From Lentisphaerota bacterium (GTDB lineage Bacteria; Verrucomicrobiota; Lentisphaeria; Oligosphaerales; JABHEG01), in contig JABHEG010000254.1 of assembly GCA_018676675.1 (NCBI GenBank), positions 1-55,353 on the forward strand: DNA of 55,353 nt, given 5' to 3'. How positions within the stretch are numbered: the stretch's first letter is position 1; the number at the start of each line of letters is the position of its first letter. Below are positions 15,721 to 24,347 of the stretch, one piece after another. A program made the translations under genes and the position numbers. The notes beneath the pieces were generated by a model. The model searched no databases and was not told the DNA's origin. It was given only the letters and a program-made list of their open reading frames with translations.

Positions 15721-18024
15721 ATGCCTGACCAAACACCATGCCTGCTTCTCGCTGCTGTCGTCGCGCTTGGCCTGACTGGTCCGACGGCGGCCCTGGAGTA
15801 CACGTGGGAGCAGATTGGCCCGGGTGGCGGCGGCGTGACTCAGATCCAGGACATCTCCGCCGTTGACCCCGCTGTGATGTTCATGACCAATGACATGGGC
15901 TACGCCATGCGTACGCAGGATGGCGGACGCACGTGGCACGCAGTCGAGCATCCCGGCATCGCGCAAACGTGGGGCCCCGGCTGGGGGTTCCTGCATCCAT
16001 GCTCTGCCGGGCTCGCCTTCCATGGCCGACACCGCGGCCTCTACCGCAGCCACGACGACGGCGGCACTTGGGAGCAGGTCACGGGACCGTGGGACGACGT
16101 TGTCGAAACGGGCATGCACACGGCCAGTCGGGGGCCGAACCGCATGGCCTTCGATATGAGCAACGGCCGGTTCGGGCTCATGGCGTTTCACCGTTACCGG
16201 AAAGCAGGCCGCACCGCCCTGTTCCGCACAGACGACTCGGGCGACACGTGGCAATACCTACCCAGCTTCCCGGGCACGGGCGTTGTGGACCTGTTCGTGG
16301 GCCGGGAAGGGGCAGCCCTACTCGTGGCATGTCCCGACGCGCTGTACCACAGTGCCGACCACGGCGACAGCTGGCACCGGATCGACATTGGAGCTTGGCA
16401 CGGGATGCGTCCCGCCCCGGAGAAACGGCCGGAAGACAGCTCCGGACCGGCCGAACTCCCAGCAATCATCAGCATGGACGGGGGCGTCACCTCGACGGGG
16501 GGGGCCGTCTATGTGGCGACCCAGCGGCAGCAGCGGGGTCAAGAGGTCGCCGGCGGGCTGTTTGTGAGTGAGGATGCCGGCAGAACGTGGACGCCGAGCG
16601 GAACGGCGGGGTTGCCTCGGTTGATTCCCGGCAAGGAGCTGTCGCAGTGCAAGCAGATCCGTGTATGCGGTCGCAACCCACAGGTGGCGGTTGCCATCAT
16701 GACCTCGATCCATCGGGGGGCCAAGGCAGGAGTCGACGAGCCGTTCCATCACAATCTCTACCGGACCACGAATGGAGGGCAGACTTGGGCACCCGTTCTG
16801 TTCCGTCACCCGCAGATGGCACGCTACAACATCGTGACCAAGACGTGGCTAACCAACCGCTGGGGGAGCCTCGCAGGCATTAGGACCGTCGCCATCTGCG
16901 ACAGCGATGCTGACATCATGGTCGCCACCGACTGGGCACGGAATTTCCGCACCGAGGACGGCGGCGTGACGTGGCGGGAGATGCACGCCGCTCACGTCGC
17001 TGACCCCGAAGGCCCAACTCCCACGGGCGGAACGCCCGTGCTCAACATCAACGGGTATGCCATCCATCCCAAGAGCCCGGAACTGCACGTCCTGTCAGCC
17101 ATGGATTTCTGGGGGTTCACGAGCCGTGACCGCGGTCGTACATGGACCCATCCCGCCTTCCCCAAGACAGGAAACAACCTCTACGCGATACTGCTCGACC
17201 CCGACATACCGGAACGTGTTTGGGCAGGCGCAAGCGTTGCGCACGACATCCCCTTGAAAGGCGGCCACTACATCAAACAGGCCCGGAACTGGGGCGGCCT
17301 GCTCTGCTCGGACGACTTCGGGGAAAGCTGGGGCTGGGACTCCTGGGGGGACGACTGCAAAGGGCTCCCGAAAGGCCTGATTACCGGCATCGTGCTGAAC
17401 CCCGACTCCCCGGTTGATCGCCGTCAGCTGTGGGTGTCGCACTTCTCCAAAGGCGTCTTCGAAAGCCTGGACCACGGCAGGACATGGGAACTGCGCGCGG
17501 ACGGCCTGCTGCCGGACGCCCTCTACTTCGGACTGCACCGCGCCAAAGACGGCACGCTGACCACGTTCACGCTCGGTAAGACACACGTCTTCCGCAGCCG
17601 AGACGACGGACGTAGTTGGCAGGACATCTCCAGGGGCAAATTCGGCAGTGCCTGGAGCATTGCGGTTCGTCCCAATCGGCCGGATACAGTTTTCGTCGCC
17701 CGCTGCGGCGCGCTGTACGCGGGGCGTGCGTTGATGCGGACCAAGAACAACGGAGAGACGTGGCAGGAGGTCCTGCCGCACGATGTCTCGTACGTCCACT
17801 TCCACCCGGGCAACCCCGACACCATCTACGCAACAGGCTACAACAACTCCGCACTGCACGTCAGCAGGGACGGCGGAAATACGTGGACGCGCCTCCCCTT
17901 CCCCCACTGGCGCCCCAAGTCGTGCCAGGTGGACCTACTCGACGACCGCATCCTTTACGTCACGGCAAGCGGCGGCGCCGTGTTCCGAGGGACACGACTG
18001 CCGACAGTAGCCAATCCAGAATGA
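15721..18024 (+). CDS. Secreted multi-Asp-box beta-propeller protein
   Basis: A 767-residue protein with a signal peptide (CLLLAAVVALGLTGPTAA) and thirteen Asp boxes spread along its length, from TQDGGRTW near residue 63 to SRDGGNTW near the C terminus. This spacing suits two tandem seven-bladed propellers, the layout of GH74 and Vps10/sortilin-like BNR proteins. An active-site pair cannot be assigned by eye, so it may be an enzyme or a glycan-binding protein. GGAGGAACC gives a strong ribosome site. It follows the sialidase gene on the same strand. Confidence 0.75.
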   Translation: MPDQTPCLLLAAVVALGLTGPTAALEYTWEQIGPGGGGVTQIQDISAVDPAVMFMTNDMGYAMRTQDGGRTWHAVEHPGIAQTWGPGWGFLHPCSAGLAFHGRHRGLYRSHDDGGTWEQVTGPWDDVVETGMHTASRGPNRMAFDMSNGRFGLMAFHRYRKAGRTALFRTDDSGDTWQYLPSFPGTGVVDLFVGREGAALLVACPDALYHSADHGDSWHRIDIGAWHGMRPAPEKRPEDSSGPAELPAIISMDGGVTSTGGAVYVATQRQQRGQEVAGGLFVSEDAGRTWTPSGTAGLPRLIPGKELSQCKQIRVCGRNPQVAVAIMTSIHRGAKAGVDEPFHHNLYRTTNGGQTWAPVLFRHPQMARYNIVTKTWLTNRWGSLAGIRTVAICDSDADIMVATDWARNFRTEDGGVTWREMHAAHVADPEGPTPTGGTPVLNINGYAIHPKSPELHVLSAMDFWGFTSRDRGRTWTHPAFPKTGNNLYAILLDPDIPERVWAGASVAHDIPLKGGHYIKQARNWGGLLCSDDFGESWGWDSWGDDCKGLPKGLITGIVLNPDSPVDRRQLWVSHFSKGVFESLDHGRTWELRADGLLPDALYFGLHRAKDGTLTTFTLGKTHVFRSRDDGRSWQDISRGKFGSAWSIAVRPNRPDTVFVARCGALYAGRALMRTKNNGETWQEVLPHDVSYVHFHPGNPDTIYATGYNNSALHVSRDGGNTWTRLPFPHWRPKSCQVDLLDDRILYVTASGGAVFRGTRLPTVANPE

Positions 18025-18164
18025 ACAGTCAGCACCAATAGTGACATCTCAACCAAGCCCGACTGACCATGGCAAATGCTTGGCTTCCAGGCGGCTCTTC
18101 TCCCTCTGGCCTTACAGAATCCCCGCGTCCCTTGGCTGGCCGACGAGCAGCTATGCACGCTCTC

Positions 18165-19661
18165 TTACTCAAGCCTATACTCGGCAAACGTCTCTGTCAC
18201 TGACTTGAACGTGTTCCTGTTCAGGGAGATGCCGCCTTCAAAGCCCAGTCCCGTTGAGGTAATGGTGTAGGCGTTCGGCTTGGTGTTCTTGATGGAACAG
18301 TTCGCCTTGGGACCAGCCAAACACCCTACGTCCAACTTCCCAGAGAAGAGATTCTCTTCTACCACAGAGGTCTGTGAGCAGTACGCATATACCCCAATGT
18401 GTCTACCGGGCCTTCGCGTGTCCCCAAATCTGAAATCATTGTCCTCAAATACGTTACTTCCGCCAGCATACCACAGAGAAATCCCAGTGTTGGGATTCGA
18501 CCCGGTATTTCCCTTGAATACGTTGTTGTTTGCGCCGTAGAATGCGCCGATTGCTGAACTTGCCCCCTTGATTTCGTTATTCAGCACACGGTTCCCAAAA
18601 GACGTTGCGTGGATATAGATGCCACCGTCGTTCTTGGCGGCCGTGCTCAGGCAGTCCACACTGTTCTCTGAGACCACGTTGTTCTTGGAGTACATCATGA
18701 CGAGTATCGCGCAATCTCCGCCCTCGACGAAGGTAATGTCATTGCCTTCAACCACGTTCTCCGAACTGAAGTTGGATATGGTGATCGCGTACTGACCTGA
18801 GTTTGTGATGTCGCACTTCTCGATTGTGCAGCGAAACGCATAGTGCACTAAGCGAATCCCACCTGCCCCCTCAGTAGTCTCAATGGTGAGGCCTCGGAAG
18901 TGTGCATTGAAGGGTTGCTCAAAGACAATGGCATGTCCCTTCCCGGAGTGGTTGATGATACTCAAGTCATGAATACGGATATTCCGAGCGCCCACATGAT
19001 CACCAATGACTGCCTCAGCCACATAGTCCGAATCCAGTTCCCGATCGATTGTGATTCTGTTCTCCTCTATCTCAGTGATTCTCGCAATCTGGGCCTTGAC
19101 CAGCACATCCCTGCTCCCGTTGAGATGAGCCGGAGTATCTTGTCCCTTTGACTTCTTCTCTAGAATCGTCCAGGTGTCCTTGCGATTGTTCGAAATGAAA
19201 ATCCAGTCTCCGACTGCGAATCCATCGTCGTTTTCTACCAGGAAGGACGTGTCCCCCTTTCGCACGGCCTCCGCCAACACTCCGCGCTTCACCTTCCCGG
19301 CAATCCTCTCATTGTTGTAGTTCCTGGTGTAATAGAAGTGTCTGCTCCCGTTCTTCAGTGCCCGTATCTTCCCCTTTGAGAAGGTGAGAACGCTCTTCTT
19401 CCCTTCGCCAAAGAGGATGGCATTTGATCCCAGCCAGAGATCGCCAGAGAACAGGTAATTTCCCTCTGGAACGAGACAAGCCTTCTGCGCTCCTGTAGCG
19501 ACTTCCAGGCACTTCTGGACCGCGGCCAGGTCGTCATTCCCATCGTTCGGGACGGCGCCAAAGTCAGCAACAGAGAGGAATTCTGGCTCGGCAACCAGGG
19601 CACCTGTCAGCACAAATATCCCTGTGCTGATGGCTACTCGCATCGTATTCAGAATGGGCAT
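18165..19661 (-). CDS. Secreted right-handed beta-helix protein
   Basis: A 498-residue exported protein (signal MRVAISTGIFVLTGALVA). SVADFGAVPNDGNDDLAAVQ is the N-terminal signature of pectate-lyase-3-type beta-helix proteins. The rest shows short repeated rungs rich in N-x-V and G-N (for example NVVEGNDITF, NNVVSENSVD, NRVLNNEIKG). Such folds serve as polysaccharide lyases, glycosidases or epimerases. Base use is less GC-rich than in its neighbours. It lies 232 bp downstream of the sugar isomerase on the same strand. Confidence 0.78.
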   Translation of the reverse strand: MPILNTMRVAISTGIFVLTGALVAEPEFLSVADFGAVPNDGNDDLAAVQKCLEVATGAQKACLVPEGNYLFSGDLWLGSNAILFGEGKKSVLTFSKGKIRALKNGSRHFYYTRNYNNERIAGKVKRGVLAEAVRKGDTSFLVENDDGFAVGDWIFISNNRKDTWTILEKKSKGQDTPAHLNGSRDVLVKAQIARITEIEENRITIDRELDSDYVAEAVIGDHVGARNIRIHDLSIINHSGKGHAIVFEQPFNAHFRGLTIETTEGAGGIRLVHYAFRCTIEKCDITNSGQYAITISNFSSENVVEGNDITFVEGGDCAILVMMYSKNNVVSENSVDCLSTAAKNDGGIYIHATSFGNRVLNNEIKGASSAIGAFYGANNNVFKGNTGSNPNTGISLWYAGGSNVFEDNDFRFGDTRRPGRHIGVYAYCSQTSVVEENLFSGKLDVGCLAGPKANCSIKNTKPNAYTITSTGLGFEGGISLNRNTFKSVTETFAEYRLE

Positions 19662-19893
19662 GGTGGTGGCGTTGCTCCGAGTTGAGTGTCACCGCATGAT
19701 GGTGGTATGGCTGTCAATAGCCAAGGTGCGACCTCGGGCGACCTATTGGGCGTCCGTTCCCCGTTCATCAGCCCGCCGCCATGCTGGCCAATGGGCATGG
19801 CTGACGACGTGGCAGGTTGGGCGCCCCTTCTATGGCGGGCACGCCAACACCAGTCCGACGGGTGGGCCTCCGGGGCTATTGCGATTGCCTGGA

Positions 19894-20754
19894 TCAGGCC
19901 TCAGCCCACTGCTCGCGCAGGAGCTCGACCATGTTGCGCATCAAGCGGATCTTCTTGTCCTGAGAGATCGGCTTAGTGGGGTCATCCGGGTCTTTCGGCC
20001 ACCCGCCCTCGAGACTGATGGCGCCTCGATAGCCGATCATCTTCAGCCCTCTGAACCCATCTACGTAGTTGTCCGCTTCCGGATGGACGCCGGGGACAAT
20101 CCGCTCCTTCAGGCCTGCGACATGTACGTGCGACAGCAGGTCACCTGCACAGATGAATGCGCCCATGAAACTCGTTTCCTCCCCGCCCATGTGCCAAAAG
20201 TCCCCCATGACGGTCGCACCGGGACCGATGTCCGCAGCTATCCGGGCACCATCGGCCACCTGACGGAGAAACGGCGTTTCGTTGCGGCGCAATGGCTCCA
20301 GCACGATGGAGGTCCCATGCTTCACAGCATGTTCGGCGAGGCGCTTGCCGGTGTTGGTCACAAAATCCTCCCGCAATTCCTTGAACCCCATGGGGACTTT
20401 CCCGCGCGCCGGACACAGAACCAGTCCCACTGACCCCAGGGCGCCGAGCGCCTCAATCGTCGGCAAGTGCTTCTGGACCTCGGCCTCACGCCTCTCGGGC
20501 TCAGCATAGGAGAAGTCGCTCGGGCCGCACGCCGTCGCGATGGACAGGTTGCGTGCCTCCATTGCCTTGAGCATTGCATCACAATTCTGGATGGGCCAGT
20601 CCCCCGAAGGGATTTCAACCGCGTTGAAACCGTTGGCCTCCAGGAAATCGAGTTTCTCGTTGATCTCGCCGCCTGGGATCGCGCCCCACTGCAGACAGAG
20701 ATTCAGCTGGGCTGGTTCGGCTGGCGGTGTCAGTTTCGGCATGCTGGCTGTCAT
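19894..20754 (-). CDS. Sugar phosphate isomerase/epimerase-like TIM barrel
   Basis: A 286-residue protein of the xylose-isomerase-like TIM-barrel (AP-endonuclease-2) family. Metal ligands appear at E153 (IVLEPLRRNE), D185 and H188 (MGDFWHMG), H209/H211 (LSHVHVAGL) and E249 (ISLEGGW). Members interconvert ketoses such as hydroxypyruvate, tagatose or inositol derivatives. ATG 20754 is used because GGGAAAG lies ahead of it; the frame upstream runs into the divergent sulfatase and is not coding. It is cytoplasmic, probably acting on imported sugar. The exact substrate is unknown. Confidence 0.85.
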   Translation of the reverse strand: MTASMPKLTPPAEPAQLNLCLQWGAIPGGEINEKLDFLEANGFNAVEIPSGDWPIQNCDAMLKAMEARNLSIATACGPSDFSYAEPERREAEVQKHLPTIEALGALGSVGLVLCPARGKVPMGFKELREDFVTNTGKRLAEHAVKHGTSIVLEPLRRNETPFLRQVADGARIAADIGPGATVMGDFWHMGGEETSFMGAFICAGDLLSHVHVAGLKERIVPGVHPEADNYVDGFRGLKMIGYRGAISLEGGWPKDPDDPTKPISQDKKIRLMRNMVELLREQWAEA

Positions 20755-20813
20755 ATCTTGCTTTCCCAATAGTGTCTGACAATCGTCACTGTTTCGACGT
20801 GAAGCAGTGTCCG

Positions 20814-20846
20814 GTATTCTAGTGGCAAAGCACGTATTCTCTAGTG
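20814..20846. promoter_or_regulatory. Direct repeat in divergent promoter region
   Basis: GTATTCTAGTG (20814-20824) recurs as GTATTCTCTAGTG (20834-20846), starting 20 bp apart, i.e. on the same DNA face. The pair abuts the shared 39-bp element and lies between the divergent isomerase and sulfatase starts. It may be a second operator; this is pattern-based only. Confidence 0.3.
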
Positions 20847-20881
20847 AGATTACACACAACATCTGGCTGTCGCAGCCATTT
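20843..20881 (+). promoter_or_regulatory. Shared 39-bp upstream element, copy 2
   Basis: Aligned without gaps to 926-964 and 26377-26415, this copy keeps ACACAACA at the centre, TGGCTG as in copy 1, and GCCATTT at the end. Its left third is more diverged. It precedes the sulfatase start by 98 bp on the same strand. TAAATT (20901-20906) follows about 20 bases after it, the same place as the weak -10 at copy 1. Confidence 0.5.
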
Positions 20882-20979
20882 ACGGACGAGAAGTGGTCGC
20901 TAAATTGACTACTCCCGGATAGACGCCTGCTCCGGGAACGCCTCAGAGCACAGTGAATCAAGACCAATAAGGGAATCAG

Positions 20980-22734
20980 ATGTCCACAAAGAAACGCCCC
21001 AACGTTGTTTTCGTGCTCACCGACGATCAGGGCTACCCCCCGATGGGATGCCATGGACACCCTTTCATCCAGACCCCGAATCTGGATGCCTTCCACGGCG
21101 AGTCAGTGCGCTTTGAGCAATTCCACACCGGGACCACCTGCGCCCCCACCCGGTCGGGTCTGATGACCGGACACTACTGCAACTCCACCGGTGTTTGGCA
21201 CACCATTGGCGGCCGCTCACTTCTGCGGCGGGATGAATGGTCACTCCCAGCCGCCCTCAGCGACGCAGGCTACCGGACCGGCATGTTCGGCAAATGGCAC
21301 CTGGGCGACGAGTACCCCTACCGCCCGCAGGACCGCGGCTTCCAGCGCGTCGTCTGCCACGGAGGAGGCGGTATCAGTCAGCAACCGGACCACTGGGGCA
21401 ATGATTACTTCGACGACACCTACATGGTCGACGGAACGCCACGGGCGTTCGATGGCTATTGCACCGATGTCTTCTTCCGTGAAGCCCTGGACTTCATCGA
21501 GGCCAGTCGACAGGCCCCCTTCTTCTGCTACATCTCCACCAATGCCCCCCATGGACCGTGGAACGTGGAACCGCAGTATCGCGACCTTTACACGGAGCAC
21601 ACGGAGAGCGACAAGTACGCCCGCTTCCTCGGGATGATCACGAACATTGATGAGAACTTCGGGCGCCTGCGCGACAAGCTCCGGGAGCTCGACCTGGAAG
21701 ACAACACCATCCTCATCTTCATGAGCGACAACGGCCAAACCGGCGTAGGTGATCCCGGGGCACAGATGTACAACGCGGATATGAGAGGGTTCAAGAGCAG
21801 CCCCTACGATGGTGGCCACCGCGTGCCGTTCCTGATTCGCTGGCCCGATGGCGGCATCTCGACCGGGCGCAGCATTGAGCAGCTCACCAGTTACGTGGAC
21901 TTCATGCCCACCATTCTTGACCTCTGCGATGCGACTATTCCCACTGAACGCTCGTTCCACGGTGAGAGCCTCCGGCCCCTTCTGGAAGGCGATGTGGTGG
22001 ATGGCCGCTGGTCGGAACGCGTGATCACGACAGATACGCAGCGAATTCCCCACCCTCTCAGATGGCGGCTGAGCTGTGTCATGAAAGATACGTGGCGCCT
22101 GGTGAACCGGACTGAGCTCTACAACCTGGCGGATGACCCGGGCCAGAAGAGAAATGTGGCGGACGACCATCCCGCACTCGTAACCGAACTGCAGGACGCA
22201 TATGAGGAGTGGTGGGAGCTCTGCGCTGAGAAGATGGATGACGACATACCGCTTTCCATCGGCGCCGACGCGCAGGAGAAGACCGTGCTGCGGGCCCATG
22301 ACCTGCGAGACAACCAGGAGGGCACCTGGCTCTGCTCCCAGGCCCAGATACGCCAGGGAGGAACGTGCCACGGGTGGTGGGAAGCCATGGTTGAAACCGA
22401 AGGCGAATACGAATTCGACCTGCGCCGCTGGCCCGAGGAGGCCGGGCACCGCCTGTGCGGCGGCATCGAGGGGGACGATGTAACCTATCGCGAGGACGGC
22501 ATCGAGCCCGGTGCTGTGGGCAACTACTCCGGTGGAGTAGCGCTGGATATCGATACAGCCTGCCTCGCAGTCTCAGGCTTCCCAACCCAGTGGGTCTCGG
22601 TAAACCCCGACGACCAGGGCGCCGTCATCCGCATGCAACTCCCCGCCGGACCACGCCACATCAGAGCGCAGTTCTCCTCCGCCGAGAGATTCTATACCTC
22701 GGCGTATTACGTCTACGTGAAGCGTGTTGGCTGA
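20980..22734 (+). CDS. Sulfatase (S1 type) without signal peptide
   Basis: A 584-residue formylglycine-dependent sulfatase. RPNVVFVLTDDQG gives the first metal-binding aspartates. C54 in CAPTRSGLMTG is the residue converted to formylglycine, and FGKWHLGD and IFMSDNGQTG are further active-site segments. After about residue 430 it carries a ~150-residue beta-rich extension (EGEYEFDLRRWPEEAG and so on) of unknown role. No signal peptide is present, so it probably acts on imported oligosaccharides in the cytoplasm. It has the shared 39-bp element upstream and is divergent from the isomerase. Substrate position is unknown. Confidence 0.92.
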   Translation: MSTKKRPNVVFVLTDDQGYPPMGCHGHPFIQTPNLDAFHGESVRFEQFHTGTTCAPTRSGLMTGHYCNSTGVWHTIGGRSLLRRDEWSLPAALSDAGYRTGMFGKWHLGDEYPYRPQDRGFQRVVCHGGGGISQQPDHWGNDYFDDTYMVDGTPRAFDGYCTDVFFREALDFIEASRQAPFFCYISTNAPHGPWNVEPQYRDLYTEHTESDKYARFLGMITNIDENFGRLRDKLRELDLEDNTILIFMSDNGQTGVGDPGAQMYNADMRGFKSSPYDGGHRVPFLIRWPDGGISTGRSIEQLTSYVDFMPTILDLCDATIPTERSFHGESLRPLLEGDVVDGRWSERVITTDTQRIPHPLRWRLSCVMKDTWRLVNRTELYNLADDPGQKRNVADDHPALVTELQDAYEEWWELCAEKMDDDIPLSIGADAQEKTVLRAHDLRDNQEGTWLCSQAQIRQGGTCHGWWEAMVETEGEYEFDLRRWPEEAGHRLCGGIEGDDVTYREDGIEPGAVGNYSGGVALDIDTACLAVSGFPTQWVSVNPDDQGAVIRMQLPAGPRHIRAQFSSAERFYTSAYYVYVKRVG

Positions 22735-22842
22735 CTCGCGGGCCTCCGTGTAGGCACCGAGCCGACGGCATACGTACCAGTGTCGACATTGGACTGACGT
22801 AACCAACACCACAACGACTTCCTCAATCCTATGAGGCCAGAG

Positions 22843-23175
22843 ATGAAGAAGACATTCAACCTAGCGCACCCGAAAATCAAAGCCGCCAGGCTTGTGGAAT
22901 CTGCAATATGCGACGTTCGGAAGTACATAAAGAGAGAGCGTAGAAAAGAGCTTCCGGAGGGTGCTGAATTCTGGGATTTCGACTGCAGATTCGGCCCTAC
23001 TGCTGAAGAGTCAAGGGTGATTCACATGGCTGAACTTGGCAAAGCCATCGGTGCAGCCGGGGAGCAGAACTTGGAGTCGTTCTATGTGGAAATCCTTGCC
23101 AAGCCAGGTCACAGAACGAAGAAACCGAAGCCGACCCAAGCACTCGAAAGCGACGCCCCGGAGCCCTCGCCCTAG
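22843..23175 (+). CDS. DUF6172-family small protein
   Basis: A 110-residue protein beginning MKKTFNLAHPKIKAARLVES and containing KRERRKELPEGAEFWDFDC, HMAELGKAI and ESFYVEILAKPGHRT. I recognise this as the widespread, functionally unknown DUF6172 family. ATG 22843 is chosen because the family starts with MKKTF; an in-frame ATG 12 bases earlier is possible. It sits between a sulfatase and an aldolase gene on the same strand but is a housekeeping-type family, so its presence in the cluster may be incidental. Confidence 0.72.
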   Translation: MKKTFNLAHPKIKAARLVESAICDVRKYIKRERRKELPEGAEFWDFDCRFGPTAEESRVIHMAELGKAIGAAGEQNLESFYVEILAKPGHRTKKPKPTQALESDAPEPSP

Positions 23176-23338
23176 TGCCGAATGGCGGAAGTTCCGTCCT
23201 TTCTCAGGGACCAAACTGCCCCCCCAAGCTCGCGGCTTCACTCCTTGCGCCCTCCCCCATCCGGTCCTATCTTCAGCCTGCCTCAGGGATGTGGTGGATG
23301 AATGGAAACAAACAGCGAACATGACCGGGAAGCAACCC

Positions 23339-24274
23339 ATGAGCAAGAGAGCCTACTCGGGAGTCTGGTCAGCAGCACCGACCCCGTTTACGTCGGACAT
23401 GACTGTCGATGAAGCATCCATTGAGCGCATGGTCGAGCATCACCTGCGCCTGAAGATTGACGGCCTGTTTCTATGCGGGACGTGCGGTGAAGGCCCCTGG
23501 ATGACGGACTCCCAACGGCGTGCCGTTGTGCGGCTGACGGTCAAAGCTGTCCAGGGACGAATTCCGATCGCTGTACAGGTCACCGACAACTCAGCGGCGC
23601 GCATCATCGACAACATGAGCCGGGTCGCAGATGAAGGGGCAAGTATCGCCGTCATCGCCCCGCCGAATTTCCTCCTGAACGCGACACCAGGCAACGTGAC
23701 CGCACTGTTCATGGAAGCCATCGATGCCAGCCCGTTACCGGTAGGCGTCTACGCCCGATCGGGGGGAGCTGTGCCAGTGGCTCTGGACACGTACAGAGCA
23801 TGCTACGCACACGACAACGTATGCTTAGTCAAAGACAGTACTCGGGATCCTGCGCATCGTGACATGGCCCTGACCGCGCGCGAGAAGAGGCCCGTACTTG
23901 CGTTACTGAACGGGGACGAGTTTGACTGCGCCAGTTACATCGCTGCAGGGTATGATGGTCTCCTCCTCGGAGGCGGCGTGTTCAATGGCTGCATGGCAAG
24001 AGCAATCCTGGAAGCCGTCCAGGCGGACGACAGCGAGCTGGCCCGGGACCTCCAGGCTCGCATGACAAGCCTCATGTACGACGTCTTTGGAGGCGAAGAG
24101 ATCGCCTGCTGGCTGACCGGCCAGAAGCAGCTGCTTGTGGATATGGGTATCTTCTCAACAGCGCAAAGCTACCTGCGCTACCCCATGACCGACGCCTGCC
24201 GTAAAGCGATCAGCTCTGCGCTCGAGCGAGAGAAGGACTTCCTCTTGCCGCGAAGTCCTGATCCGCAGGTTTGA
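23339..24274 (+). CDS. DHDPS/N-acetylneuraminate lyase-family aldolase
   Basis: A 311-residue class I aldolase-fold protein. The Schiff-base lysine is K165 in CLVKDSTRD and the partner tyrosine is Y138 in VGVYARSGG. The pyruvate-binding loop is FLCGTCGEGPWMT, with Cys where DapA has Thr. This family includes dihydrodipicolinate synthase, sialic acid lyase and 2-keto-3-deoxy sugar acid aldolases. In a glycan cluster with a sialidase, a lyase role on sialic acid or a deoxy-fuconate is more likely than lysine synthesis. ATG 23339 follows GGGAAG; ATG 23321 is an alternative. It is probably co-transcribed with the sulfatase downstream. Confidence 0.82.
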   Translation: MSKRAYSGVWSAAPTPFTSDMTVDEASIERMVEHHLRLKIDGLFLCGTCGEGPWMTDSQRRAVVRLTVKAVQGRIPIAVQVTDNSAARIIDNMSRVADEGASIAVIAPPNFLLNATPGNVTALFMEAIDASPLPVGVYARSGGAVPVALDTYRACYAHDNVCLVKDSTRDPAHRDMALTAREKRPVLALLNGDEFDCASYIAAGYDGLLLGGGVFNGCMARAILEAVQADDSELARDLQARMTSLMYDVFGGEEIACWLTGQKQLLVDMGIFSTAQSYLRYPMTDACRKAISSALEREKDFLLPRSPDPQV

Positions 24275-24276
24275 TC

Positions 24277-24330
24277 GTCTTCCGGAAGACCATGGATCGG
24301 TGGTACGCTCCCCACAAGCTGGATCCATGG
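24277..24330. repeat. Palindrome and inverted repeat before a sulfatase
   Basis: GTCTTCCGGAAGAC (24277-24290) is a perfect 14-bp palindrome starting two bases after the aldolase stop. CCATGGATC (24290-24298) and GATCCATGG (24322-24330) form 9-bp arms that end 17 bases before the sulfatase ATG. They could fold in the mRNA near the ribosome site or bind a dimeric protein. Confidence 0.45.
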
Positions 24331-24347
24331 AGCAAGGACAATCCGCT

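Noticed and set aside
20755..21096. 114-codon upstream extension of the isomerase frame
   Set aside because: It runs antisense into the sulfatase start and carries no homology; ATG 20754 has a ribosome site.
20980..22734. The cluster as a Bacteroidota-type polysaccharide utilisation locus
   Set aside because: No SusC/SusD-like pair or hybrid two-component regulator of that type is present; transport is by an ABC system.
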